From assembly GCA_944326565.1 (NCBI GenBank), contig CALVEL010000001.1, positions 186,001 to 250,000 of the forward strand: a DNA stretch of 64,000 bases, given 5' to 3'. The position numbers and the translations under genes were made by a program. Position 1 is the first letter of the stretch. Each line of letters opens with the position of its first letter. Positions 42,053 through 51,437 of the stretch are shown here, piece by piece. The notes beneath the pieces are model-generated. The model saw only the letters and a program-made list of their open reading frames with translations, made no database searches and was not told the DNA's origin. This DNA is from Candidatus Gastranaerophilales bacterium (GTDB lineage Bacteria; Cyanobacteriota; Vampirovibrionia; Gastranaerophilales; Gastranaerophilaceae).

Positions 42053-43579
42053 ATGAGAGTAGAAAAACAATCAACCGTATGGCAGTCAAATTCTATGGGA
42101 AAATTTGACCGTATAAAATTAAAAGTTAATGATTTTGCAATAGATATGTTGCTTAATTATTTGGGGCATAATTTTAGTAAAGAAAAGCTTATCAATTTAG
42201 CTAAAATTTTTGAAAAAATTTCAGGCTCAAAAGGCGGTATAAACCACGCAAGAAGAATGCAATGGCTGTTCAAATCAGAGCATCCGCATCTTTATTGGTG
42301 GAAGAAAATCCTCACTGAATTGGATCCTAATTGCAGAAATAAATGGATTAAAAACTTCTTTGTAAACGGATACTATGGGGACAATTTGAGAAAACGTTCG
42401 GCTTTCAATGAAAAGAACGGGTTCTTCCCGCCGACAGTTTTACTTGCAAGTATTACAAAACGTTGTAATTTCAACTGCAAAGGCTGCTGGGCTCATGAAT
42501 ATGATGTAAAAGAAGATTTGACAAAAGAAAAATGGAGAGAAATTTTCAGAGAAGCTCGTGATGTAATGGGAATTCATATTATTCCTGTTGTAGGTGGTGA
42601 GCCTTTTGCAAGAAAAGAATTTTTGGAACTTGCTGAAGAGTTTAACGATTGTACTTTTATTACGTTTACAAACGGATCTTTGATTACTGAAAAAACAGTA
42701 GAAAAATTGAAAAAACTAGGTAATGTACAGCCTATGTTCTCAATTGGAGGATTGAAAGAAAATACAGATGCTATTAGAGGTGAAGGCTGCTTTGATATGG
42801 TAATGGAGAAGATGGATATGCTTAAAAAAGCAGGTATATTCTTCGGTGCAAGTATTACAGCTACAAGCCAGAATTGTGATGAGGTAACATCTGATGAGTT
42901 TATGAAAATGTTATCTGATAAAGGCGTGCTTTGGGCTTGGTTCTTCCATTATGTACCTGTCGGAGATAGTCCTGATGTATCTATGGTACCTAATGCAGAG
43001 CAAAGACAAAAAATCTTGAAAGCCGTATATAATGCAAGAAATACACTTCCAATGATGACTGTAGATTTCTGGGGCGATGGCCCTGAGATGATGGGATGTA
43101 TCGCAGGCGGCAGACAATATGTCCATGTAAATCCGAGAGGGGATGTGGAACCTTGTACTTTCGTCCACCTTGCAACTCATAACTTGAAAGATTGTACTTT
43201 AACAGAAGCTTTGGCATCTCCATTTATGAGTGCGATTAGAAACGGTATTCCTTATGAGGATGGTAATATGCTGAGACCTTGCATGATTGTTGACAGGCCT
43301 GAGGTGCTTAGAAAATATTATGAGGAATTCAAGCCTTATGAAACTCATGAAAATGCCGCAGCTTATTTGACAGATCCAAAAATTACTTCTCAAATAGATA
43401 AATATTCTCAAGATGTAAAAGAAATTCTTGATAAAGATTGGAGAGAAAACCTTTGGATGACAATATTCCCGCTTGAAGGTGAATATTATGTAGATAGAGA
43501 TCATTTCTGCTCAAAAGAACGTCCAATATCATCTAATGAGCATAAATGCGATGGCAAATGTGCATGTTGTGCTAAGTAA
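42053..43579 (+). CDS. Radical SAM/SPASM protein
   Basis: This 508-residue protein has a leading helical domain of about 125 residues, then the radical SAM motif SITKRCNFNCKGCWA (CxxxCxxC). VVGGEPFARKEF and FTNGSLITEKTVEKL of the barrel and a C-terminal SPASM-like Cys set (GDVEPCTFVH, LRPCMIV, then DHFCSKE and HKCDGKCACC) follow. The final CDGKCACCAK is rich in Cys and could hold an extra cluster. The start at 42053 is chosen because AAGGAG is 8 nt away; an ATG two codons earlier is too close. The downstream PAP2 gene starts 1 bp after the stop. Together with the lipid kinase this hints at lipid modification, by inference. Confidence 0.88.
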   Translation: MRVEKQSTVWQSNSMGKFDRIKLKVNDFAIDMLLNYLGHNFSKEKLINLAKIFEKISGSKGGINHARRMQWLFKSEHPHLYWWKKILTELDPNCRNKWIKNFFVNGYYGDNLRKRSAFNEKNGFFPPTVLLASITKRCNFNCKGCWAHEYDVKEDLTKEKWREIFREARDVMGIHIIPVVGGEPFARKEFLELAEEFNDCTFITFTNGSLITEKTVEKLKKLGNVQPMFSIGGLKENTDAIRGEGCFDMVMEKMDMLKKAGIFFGASITATSQNCDEVTSDEFMKMLSDKGVLWAWFFHYVPVGDSPDVSMVPNAEQRQKILKAVYNARNTLPMMTVDFWGDGPEMMGCIAGGRQYVHVNPRGDVEPCTFVHLATHNLKDCTLTEALASPFMSAIRNGIPYEDGNMLRPCMIVDRPEVLRKYYEEFKPYETHENAAAYLTDPKITSQIDKYSQDVKEILDKDWRENLWMTIFPLEGEYYVDRDHFCSKERPISSNEHKCDGKCACCAK

Positions 43580-43580
43580 A

Positions 43581-44231
43581 ATGAAAAAAATATTTGTTTT
43601 ATTATTTCTATTTTTAATTTTATTGATTTTGATAAACTCTTGTCCTGTGATTACTCAATGGGACAGGAGTTTAATCGTATTTGTACAGCAAAAACTTTCA
43701 CATCTCCCGCTTGTAATACCTATGCTGCCTGATTGTATTATGTATTCGATAATGATAGGGATTCCGCTTATCGGGTTTGGGGTATTTTTTATAAAGAAAA
43801 ATCTCTATGCAGATTTGATATGTATATTTTCTGTTCCTCTTGTTACTTTTTTATTGAATTGCATTATTAAGCCAATAATTAAAAGACCAAGACCTCCAAT
43901 GGAGTTGCAAATCACATCAATTCATCCTGACAGTTTCAGCTTTGTTTCAAGTCATAGTCTTGTAACAATTTGTCTTTGGGGCATGGTTATTTGGTATTTG
44001 CATAAATACTGTGCGGATAAAAGATTAAAATTACTTGCTTCGATAATTGCAATATCTTGGATTTTATTTGTTGGATTAAGCAGAATTTGGATTGGGGTGC
44101 ATAACCCGACTGATGTTTTGGGTGCTTATATTTTGGGATTGTTACTAATAAGTCTCTATATTCCAGCAACAAAAGCTGTTGAAAAATTACTGATTGAAAT
44201 AATGTTGAAAGTTGTGAAAAAATTCACATAA
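43581..44231 (+). CDS. PAP2-family membrane phosphatase
   Basis: This 216-residue membrane protein has about six helices and the PAP2 catalytic motifs: KPIIKRPRP (KxxxxxxRP), SFVSSHSLVT (PSGH-like, here SSH), and GLSRIWIGVHNPTDVLGA (SRxxxxxHxxxD). The Pro-Ser-Gly-His motif is changed to VSSH, retaining the His. Such enzymes dephosphorylate phosphatidic acid, phosphatidylglycerophosphate or undecaprenyl pyrophosphate. It follows the radical SAM gene by 1 bp (translational coupling; no independent ribosome-binding site), and a frame starting inside the upstream gene at 43536 is not the start. Confidence 0.9.
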   Translation: MKKIFVLLFLFLILLILINSCPVITQWDRSLIVFVQQKLSHLPLVIPMLPDCIMYSIMIGIPLIGFGVFFIKKNLYADLICIFSVPLVTFLLNCIIKPIIKRPRPPMELQITSIHPDSFSFVSSHSLVTICLWGMVIWYLHKYCADKRLKLLASIIAISWILFVGLSRIWIGVHNPTDVLGAYILGLLLISLYIPATKAVEKLLIEIMLKVVKKFT

Positions 44232-44254
44232 AAATATTTTTTAGTTAAATATTA

Positions 44255-45271
44255 TCAGCTATATTTTATTAGTGAATTATCCGAATATATTTTATTGATT
44301 AGTTCTTTATCAAATATAGATTTATTTTCCTCAGGAATTTTTTTAAGAATCATATCGATTGTATCAAGCGGTAAATCGTTTTTTTCTGCTAAAATTTTTG
44401 CATAATTCGGATGGCAATGATTGATAGCTGAAAGAAAATAAGGAATTGAATATCCCCAAGGTTTCTGTGGATAAATTGGACTGATTTGTGTATCTATAAT
44501 CTTTAAAATTGGGAGTATGTTGTAGTTTTTATTAAAATTATCATTAAGATACTGCATAATTAATTCTGTACAAAGATTTCCGGCGCCTCTTCCCATTCCA
44601 AAAACGGTTGAATCTATAATTAAATTTCTATCCTTACATGCCTTAATAATAGCTAGAGCATTAGCAAAAGAAAGTTGAAGATTGTTATGAGAATGGAAGC
44701 ATAATGAAATATCGGGTGATAAATTTTTATTTAATATTTCACAGATATTTAAAGTCTCATTTTCACTCATAGAACCTGTCGTATCTGTTATTGTTAAAAC
44801 TGACGGAGTTATTTTGTTCACCTCATAGGCTAAAGATTTTAGTGCTTCATTTGAATATGAGTTGGTATGCATCGGGTTTATGAAAATTTCATAACCTTTT
44901 TTCTTTAACTTATGACAATATTCAAGGGCATCTGTTATCTCAGCTTTTTTAAAAACTATTCTGAGAGCAATATTAGGATCTTTACAGTCAGAAATATCAT
45001 CAATATCAACTTCTCCAAAATTAATCATAAGTGTAAATTTCTTGTTAGTACTATTAGGAGGTAGTTGATGTTTTAAATCTTCAATGCACGAAAAAAGAGT
45101 TTTATTAGGGGTGTATATTATTGATTTTAAAAAACCGCATTCAATTATATCTGCATTTGAGGATATGAGATTTTGCAGAATGGTTTTAATATTTTTTTCA
45201 CCGAAAAACCATTCATTAGCATATCCGCCATCTCTAAGGGTACAATCTAAGATTTTGATATTATTATACAT
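44255..45271 (-). CDS. DRE-TIM metallolyase / aldolase in polysaccharide locus
   Basis: This 338-residue protein starts ILDCTLRDGGYANEW (the DRE-TIM metal and catalytic motif), has DTTGSM, CFHSHNNLQLS (metal His pair) and GMGRGAGNL. These are shared with HMG-CoA lyase, 4-hydroxy-2-oxovalerate aldolase and isopropylmalate synthase. Its length and motifs match the aldolases found in O-antigen and capsule clusters rather than central metabolism. It may make a precursor for an unusual sugar or acyl substituent. A GGAAG site precedes the ATG; it is separated from wzz by a terminator. Confidence 0.83.
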   Translation of the reverse strand: MYNNIKILDCTLRDGGYANEWFFGEKNIKTILQNLISSNADIIECGFLKSIIYTPNKTLFSCIEDLKHQLPPNSTNKKFTLMINFGEVDIDDISDCKDPNIALRIVFKKAEITDALEYCHKLKKKGYEIFINPMHTNSYSNEALKSLAYEVNKITPSVLTITDTTGSMSENETLNICEILNKNLSPDISLCFHSHNNLQLSFANALAIIKACKDRNLIIDSTVFGMGRGAGNLCTELIMQYLNDNFNKNYNILPILKIIDTQISPIYPQKPWGYSIPYFLSAINHCHPNYAKILAEKNDLPLDTIDMILKKIPEENKSIFDKELINKIYSDNSLIKYS

Positions 45272-45313
45272 AAATTTTACTTCCGTAATTTAAATCATTT
45301 ACACAAAATAATA

Positions 45314-45349
45314 TAGTAGCAAAATAAAACTAAATCAATTTTGCTACTA
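45314..45349 (-). terminator. Intrinsic terminator after wzz
   Basis: TAGTAGCAAAAT (45314-45325) pairs with ATTTTGCTACTA (45338-45349), AT-rich on both sides, downstream of wzz on the minus strand. Confidence 0.65.
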
Positions 45350-45384
45350 ATAAAAAATTATCTAAGTTTATTAAATTATAAAAA

Positions 45385-46752
45385 TTATTTAATCAAGCAT
45401 TCAAGTGCGACTTTTTTATTCATTTCAGTAAGCATAGTTTTAATTTGTTTATAAAATTTAGAATTAGTCTTGCCTATTGTTGCAAAACTAAAAATTTCAT
45501 CAGCAATTTTTATGCTTTGAACAAACTCATTTGATATATCGGCTTTTACAAGTGATAAATTTCTATAAGCTTTCAGTTGTTCTTCTATATTGCTTGGAAT
45601 ATTTTCAAAACAAACTGTTGCAATTTTCTTGTCTTGATTTGCTAAAAGCAGAAGTTTTAAATCTGAAAAATCATTTTCTATATTATAAATAATGTTTTCT
45701 CCGAGCATAGAATAAGAGAGTTTTTTATCGGTGTTTTCAGCAATTATTAAAGCAAACAAGGCTGCAATAGCACCAAAAACAATACCTAATAAAATGTTTA
45801 TTAAAAGTTTAGGAGAAGAATATTCAAAATCTCTGAGTTTTTGTGGCTCTTTAAGAACCAAAACTTTAGATGAATCAGACATTTCTTCGACCATTTTAGC
45901 CCATTCTAACTTTGATGAGAGTGCTGCAACTTTTGCCGCTTCTTCAGTTACAGCAATTCTTGATTTTTCTCCTGCTACAATTTGTCCTTTAATATTTGAC
46001 ATAGCTCGTTGGGCAGAGTGAGAAAATGCACTCATTGCAGTAAGATTACCTGTGCTTACCATTGCTTGTTCAGGAAGTCCGCTTATTGTATTTACCTGAC
46101 TGTTTAGAGCTGCCTTTGCTTTATTGTATTCTGTTTCAATAACTTTCTTATCAGATTTTGATTTTTCAGTATTTAATTCTTTATGCAAAGCAACATAATT
46201 TGTGATAATTGAATTTACTACATTATATGCTAGTTCCGGATCTTTAGATTTATATTCGATAGATAGTACATTTGTACCTTTTTTGTTTTCAAAAGAAATG
46301 TTTTTCCCTTTACCTAAAAATGCTTGAGTAGAAATGTATTCACCTTCTTTTTTGTTCGGAATTATCCCCCATTTTTTCTTATAAACAAGGTTATTTTCGC
46401 GGATTACTTTGTCGATTACTAAGGGAGATTGAATTAATTCCAACTCATTGGTAAGCCCTCCGCCACCGGACATTAAAGCAGCCATACCCCCACCAGCACT
46501 TCCTAATTCTTCAATAGCATAAGGGTTAATCTCCATCATGTTTGAGCTGTTGGCTTTATTTATGTATAAATCTGATTCAACTTTATATTTTTTAGGGAAT
46601 ATAAAGGTTAGTCCAATAAATAATACAAGAATTAAAGTAAAAACTCTCAAAATTAAAAATTTTCTATTCCAAATTGCAAAAACTATTTTTTTTAAATCTA
46701 TTGTTAATTCTTCATCAAGTTCTTCTTGCGGGATATAAACGGTTTGCTGCAT
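45385..46752 (-). CDS. wzz: Wzz-type polysaccharide chain-length regulator
   Basis: This 455-residue protein has a short cytoplasmic start, a first membrane helix (LILRVFTLILVLFIGLTFIF), a large coiled-coil periplasmic region, and a second helix (LLINILLGIVFGAIAALFAL) preceded by the Pro-rich PQKLRDFEYSSPK, as in Wzz/Wzc co-polymerases. A cytoplasmic tail of about 110 residues follows, without the Walker motifs of a Wzc tyrosine kinase. AGGAG 6 nt upstream fixes the start at 46752; an earlier ATG at 46776 lies beyond the site. It controls chain length with the Wzy-like polymerase at 52447. Confidence 0.9.
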   Translation of the reverse strand: MQQTVYIPQEELDEELTIDLKKIVFAIWNRKFLILRVFTLILVLFIGLTFIFPKKYKVESDLYINKANSSNMMEINPYAIEELGSAGGGMAALMSGGGGLTNELELIQSPLVIDKVIRENNLVYKKKWGIIPNKKEGEYISTQAFLGKGKNISFENKKGTNVLSIEYKSKDPELAYNVVNSIITNYVALHKELNTEKSKSDKKVIETEYNKAKAALNSQVNTISGLPEQAMVSTGNLTAMSAFSHSAQRAMSNIKGQIVAGEKSRIAVTEEAAKVAALSSKLEWAKMVEEMSDSSKVLVLKEPQKLRDFEYSSPKLLINILLGIVFGAIAALFALIIAENTDKKLSYSMLGENIIYNIENDFSDLKLLLLANQDKKIATVCFENIPSNIEEQLKAYRNLSLVKADISNEFVQSIKIADEIFSFATIGKTNSKFYKQIKTMLTEMNKKVALECLIK

Positions 46753-46795
46753 AAAATCTCCTATCCTTATTTTCATTATATTATAAAAAAGATAT

Positions 46796-48016
46796 TTAAC
46801 AATTTATTTTTTGTTTTAAAAGCAATTTTTTGGCTTTTAAAACATACCTTATCCCAATATGTAATCCTGACAAAAAGTATGCTATAGCTGCTGCATAAAT
46901 TTTATATTTGTGGAATAAAAACAAAATAATTACTGATATAAATATAGCTTCAATTTGCATTTTAATTTTCATATGCTGATTCCCGCTAGCTGTTATATAA
47001 GCCCCGTATATTGCGGCGATTGCAATTGAAATATTCGAAAGAGTGAGAATTAGCAGTAAAGGATAAGCATTTGTATAGTATTCTTTACTATATAAAAGAG
47101 TTAATATATACTTACCAAAGAATACAAAAAATATAAATATTACTAAATTAAGACCAATTATAAATTTCAAATTTGTATTAATAATATTTTTAATCTTAAT
47201 AATTGATGCTTTAATCATTTCGGGAACCATTTTTTGGACTTGTGCGATAATCAATAATGATATAATTGAAGATATTGTAAAGGCTGCAAAATATAGGGCA
47301 GCTTCTTCCTTAGAGATAAATGTAGCGGTGTATAAAGACGGTATTTGCATATATAAATATGAACATAAAACAACGCCAATATATGCAAATATGGATTTAT
47401 CAATCATTTTAACTAATTTATTCAGATATTTAAAGGCTAAAATATAGTTGATTCTGGCGTAGGAAGAAACTTGAATAAAGTTAAGAAGTCCCAATCCAAT
47501 ATTTAAAATTAAAAATTTAGTCAATGACAAATTAAATTTATATGATAATAGAGTTATTAAAATCATAGCTAGACTATAAAAAATATTTACATAACTGATT
47601 ATATTGAATTTCTTTGATGCTTGAAAATAGGGTAAAATTATTGCAAAAAAAATGTTATCAAAAAATGTTCTTAATAGTACTAAAATAAATAGAAAATTAG
47701 ATTCTAAATTGCAAAAAGTTGAGAAAAAAGAAATTAACAATAGTATAAGTATTGCATTTATTATGAACAATGATATTTTTAATTTGACTTCTCTTATTAT
47801 ATTTTGAGAGGAAACAAGTATATATTCATTGTAACCGATGTTTGCAAATAATAACCAAAAAGTGGCAAGAGTTTTATAACTGGAAAAAAGTCCGTAATCA
47901 TAAACTGATAAATATCTACCTAAAAATAGTATAACAATAGTTCCTGCAATTTGCCTTGCATATAATGAGATTGGATAAAACTGATTTATTAAAAACTGTT
48001 TTATAGTGTGTTTCAT
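46796..48016 (-). CDS. wzx: Wzx-type O-unit/capsule flippase (MATE/MVF superfamily)
   Basis: This 406-residue protein has 11-12 hydrophobic segments and a start of QFYPISLYARQIAGTIVILFLG with LSVYDYGLFSSYKTLA, the typical N-terminus of polysaccharide transporters (PST family). It flips lipid-linked repeat units across the inner membrane. A GGAG site precedes the ATG. It is divergent from the acyltransferase gene over a 36-bp palindrome that may control both. Confidence 0.88.
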   Translation of the reverse strand: MKHTIKQFLINQFYPISLYARQIAGTIVILFLGRYLSVYDYGLFSSYKTLATFWLLFANIGYNEYILVSSQNIIREVKLKISLFIINAILILLLISFFSTFCNLESNFLFILVLLRTFFDNIFFAIILPYFQASKKFNIISYVNIFYSLAMILITLLSYKFNLSLTKFLILNIGLGLLNFIQVSSYARINYILAFKYLNKLVKMIDKSIFAYIGVVLCSYLYMQIPSLYTATFISKEEAALYFAAFTISSIISLLIIAQVQKMVPEMIKASIIKIKNIINTNLKFIIGLNLVIFIFFVFFGKYILTLLYSKEYYTNAYPLLLILTLSNISIAIAAIYGAYITASGNQHMKIKMQIEAIFISVIILFLFHKYKIYAAAIAYFLSGLHIGIRYVLKAKKLLLKQKINC

Positions 48017-48028
48017 TAATTGTCTCCA

Positions 48029-48064
48029 AAACTGTTTATTGTATAATTATACAATAAACAGTTT
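48029..48064. promoter_or_regulatory. 36-bp perfect palindrome, divergent promoter/operator
   Basis: The perfect palindrome AAACTGTTTATTGTATAA followed by its complement has its centre between 48046 and 48047, in the 60-bp gap between the flippase and the acyltransferase genes. It places a TATAAT box on each strand, overlapping at the centre. It may be a symmetric divergent promoter, an operator or a cruciform/terminator. Nothing else in the window looks alike. Confidence 0.6.
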
Positions 48065-48076
48065 GAGAGATTAAAT

Positions 48077-49140
48077 ATGAGCTTACATCCCTACATCCCT
48101 ATATTACTAATTATTATATATTTGCTGATTTGTATAATAGGTTTAAGACTTCAATCAAAGCAAGAAGAACCTTTTTTAAATTTTGATTTTACTACCAAAA
48201 TTAGAGGTATGTCTATTTTAGCAATTGTGTTTTCGCATGTAATAAATATGCTTTACTTTGATCGTTTGCCATCAGATAATTTTATACAATGTATCTTTAA
48301 CATTTTGGCGCCAATTTGTGTTGGTATTTTTCTTTTTTTATCTGGTTATGGGAATAATTTATCAATAAAAAAAGAGGAAATTTTAACTGGATTAAAAATA
48401 GAGTTTTAAAACTTTATATTCCTACATCAATTGTAATTTTATGTACTTTGTTTTTTGCACTTATATTTAATATTACATCACTATTTCCTAAAAGTTACTC
48501 CGTTATAAAAGATATATTTTTATTAACGCAACCTTCATTTATGTCTTGGTATTTAAAAGTCCAATTGTTAGCCTATATAACATTATATTTATTTTGGTCG
48601 TATTATAAAAAATATTATGTTTATTTATTCATTTTATTTTGGTTATTATTCGTTATTTATTTTATATTAGCAGGCAAACAGGCTTGTTGGTGGATTTCTA
48701 CTTTATGTCTACCCTTAAGTCTTTTGTGTGCAGAACAAAAATTATTGATAAGTAAAATTATAAATTTAAAACCTTATTTTTATTTTTTCCTATCTTTATC
48801 AATATGTTTAAGCTTAGTGTTATTATTATTGATTGTACATATAATAGGAATTCGAATTTTACCTGTTTGCATTATATTTGTATTATGTTTGTGTATAAGT
48901 TGTGGGCTGATTCCTGTTGGATATATATTAAATTTAAAATCCAAGTTACTTGACTTTTTGGGTAGTTATTCGTTGGAAATTTATTTAGTTCATCTTTGTT
49001 GTATTTCGATATTCGAAAAATTGACTTTTCTTAATACTGATATTAAAATAGTTTTAACAATAATTATAACAGGTATTACAGTAAAAATGTTGAAAAATCT
49101 TAGTGATGCCATAATTAATAAATTATTGAAGGATCGTTAA
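48077..49140 (+). pseudogene. Acyltransferase 3 family protein, frameshifted at poly(A)
   Basis: Two frames make one protein. The first (48077-48409) has the acyltransferase 3 start: TTKIRGMSILAIVFSHVINM and FLSGYGNN. It then ends early. The second continues in a shifted frame as NFNWIKNRVLKLYIP followed by many membrane helices up to 49140. The shift lies at a run of seven A (48367-48373); eight would restore one frame (IKKRGNFNWIKNR). The whole would be a 10-helix O-acyltransferase of about 350 residues, such as acts on surface glycans. It may be phase-variable, decayed or a sequencing error. It is the first gene after the divergent palindrome. Confidence 0.85.
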
Positions 49141-49145
49141 TTTAA

Positions 49146-51437
49146 ATGGAACAATTCATAGAAAAAAGAGACTGTTGCGGTTGTAGTGCTTGTGCAAATA
49201 TTTGTCCGCATGGAGCAATTGAAATGGTCGAAAATTCAGAGGGATTTTTATACCCCGAAATTGATCAAAGTAAATGTGTAAATTGCGGGCTGTGCAAAAA
49301 AACTTGTCCTTTTTTGAATAAAATTAATGATAATTTTAAAACTCCGGATTGTTATGCTGCAATGGCTGATGATGAAATTAGAAAAGTCAGCTCATCAGGC
49401 GGTGCTTTTTCTATAATAGCTGAGTATATTTTAAATAAAAACGGATATATTTGCGGCTGTACCTTTGATTTATATGAATTAAAAGCTAAGCATATAATTA
49501 TAAATTCAAAAGAAGAGTTGTATAAGCTAAGAAGGTCTAAATACCTGCAAAGTGATATCGGAAATATTTATCAGGAAGTTAAAAAAATATTAGATAATGA
49601 TAATTATCTGCTTTTTAGCGGAACTCCTTGCCAGGTAGCAGGATTGAAATCGTTTTTAAGAAAAACTTACGAAAAACTTTTAACAGTAGATATATTGTGT
49701 CATGGTGTGCCTTCACAAAAAGTCTATATAAAATATCTTAATGAGTTGAAAAATGCTGATGATGAAAAATTTTTAGAAGTTAATTTCAAAGATAAATCAA
49801 TTAGTTGGATGTCAAATTGGGCTAAAATAACTACTAAAACAAATAAAAACACATATAGCAAATTACAAACTGAAGATAATTATATGCAGTTGTTTTTGTC
49901 TAATATTTCGTTAAGACAAAATTGTACAGATTGCAAATATTGTACAACACAAAGAGAAGGTGATTTTACAATTGCTGACTTTTGGGGAATTGATAATTAT
50001 GATAAAAACTTAAATGACGGTAAAGGAACTTCTCTAGTTTTAGTAAATAATAAAAAAGCTCAAAGTGTATATTCTGAAATACAAAACAAATTTAATCAAT
50101 CTGAAAAAGTGCCTTTAAAATATGCTATTTTAGGAAACAGAAATTTGTATGCTCCGCATAAAGTACATGCAAAACGGAATGAGTTCTTTGAAAATTTGGA
50201 TAAATATACACTAAAACAGCTTGTTAATATGTATTTGTATGACAAATATGATTGCGGAATAATGAATTACTGGGCAAGTTGGAATTATGGTGCGATTTTG
50301 ACTTGTTTTGCCCTGCAAGAGTTAGTAAAATCTTTTGGTTTTACCACCCAAATTATAAATTTCAGACCAAAAGTTTGGGATAATAAAAAAGAATATCCAA
50401 GAAATGATGCAAAATTGAATTTTGTAAATAAATACTTTAATCTGTCGAAAGTTTGTAAAAATAAAAAAGATTTAACTAAATTAAATGATAATTATAATAC
50501 TTTTATAGTCGGCTCAGATCAGGTATGGAATTGGGGATACAATCTGAAATATTTATATTTCTTGGATTTCGTAAAAAATTCGAAGAAAAAAATCTCTTGT
50601 GCAGCAAGTATGATTTTTGAAAAATTTAATCAAGGAGAAGATGTAAAAACAACGATTGAATATTATATAAAAAGATTTGATGCTGTATCTGTAAGAGAAT
50701 TAGATAATGTATCAATCTGTAAAAATGAGTTTGATGTCGATGCTGCTTGTATATTGGATCCGGTATTTTTGATTGATAAGAATGTATATGAAAATTTATA
50801 TAAACAATCAAATAAAAATTTAAGTAAAAAATTTATAGCGGTCTATGTATTTGAATATGATAATAATATAGAAAAATTTGCAAATAAAATTGCAGCAGAA
50901 AATGATTTAGAAATCGTAATTATGAATAGGGGTGAATCTATAGAAGATTGGCTGTATTATATTAAAAATGCCGAGTTGGTAATTACAGATTCATACCATG
51001 GAACCTGTTTTTCTATAATTTTTGAAAAACAAGTTTTGCCTTTAACTAATACTCATGGTAATAGTCGTTTCTATTCATTGTTATCAATCATAGGATTGGA
51101 AAATAGGATTATAGAAAATAAAAAAGATTTTAATAAAATTTCTAACTTGATAAATGAAAATATAAATTATGAGAAAATTAATAAAATTTTGGAAAAAGAA
51201 ATCGGAAAATCAAGTAAGTGGCTAAAATCTGCAACAAATGCCGATAAAAATAAATTTAGAGAATCTGTTGAATCAAGGTTATTAGAAGTTTTGCTTGAAA
51301 ATAAAAAAATTCCGCAAGGTACACCTTATATTAAAAGGGCTTGTAAAAAAGCAATAAAAATTATTAAATGGATATTCAGACAAATAAAAAGACAATTATT
51401 TTTGCTGACAAATAATGTAAACTTTTTAAGATTCTAA
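49146..51437 (+). CDS. Ferredoxin/FrhB-like and polysaccharide pyruvyl transferase fusion
   Basis: This 763-residue protein has two 4Fe-4S motifs at residues about 9-60 (CCGCSACANICP and CVNCGLCKKTCP), then a coenzyme F420 hydrogenase beta-subunit-like region (SSSGGAFSII, FSGTPCQVAGLKSFL, ILCHGVPSQKVY, CTDCKYC). After about residue 360 it has a polysaccharide pyruvyl transferase domain (WASWNYGAILTCFALQELV, VGSDQVWNWG, VITDSYHGTCFSIIF). Fusions like this occur in capsule loci. The pyruvyl transferase part ketalises sugars with PEP. The reductase part may act on sugars or flavins; the combined reaction is not established. AAGGA precedes the start by 12 nt. The end overlaps a convergent glycosyltransferase gene. 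Confidence 0.87.
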   Translation: MEQFIEKRDCCGCSACANICPHGAIEMVENSEGFLYPEIDQSKCVNCGLCKKTCPFLNKINDNFKTPDCYAAMADDEIRKVSSSGGAFSIIAEYILNKNGYICGCTFDLYELKAKHIIINSKEELYKLRRSKYLQSDIGNIYQEVKKILDNDNYLLFSGTPCQVAGLKSFLRKTYEKLLTVDILCHGVPSQKVYIKYLNELKNADDEKFLEVNFKDKSISWMSNWAKITTKTNKNTYSKLQTEDNYMQLFLSNISLRQNCTDCKYCTTQREGDFTIADFWGIDNYDKNLNDGKGTSLVLVNNKKAQSVYSEIQNKFNQSEKVPLKYAILGNRNLYAPHKVHAKRNEFFENLDKYTLKQLVNMYLYDKYDCGIMNYWASWNYGAILTCFALQELVKSFGFTTQIINFRPKVWDNKKEYPRNDAKLNFVNKYFNLSKVCKNKKDLTKLNDNYNTFIVGSDQVWNWGYNLKYLYFLDFVKNSKKKISCAASMIFEKFNQGEDVKTTIEYYIKRFDAVSVRELDNVSICKNEFDVDAACILDPVFLIDKNVYENLYKQSNKNLSKKFIAVYVFEYDNNIEKFANKIAAENDLEIVIMNRGESIEDWLYYIKNAELVITDSYHGTCFSIIFEKQVLPLTNTHGNSRFYSLLSIIGLENRIIENKKDFNKISNLINENINYEKINKILEKEIGKSSKWLKSATNADKNKFRESVESRLLEVLLENKKIPQGTPYIKRACKKAIKIIKWIFRQIKRQLFLLTNNVNFLRF

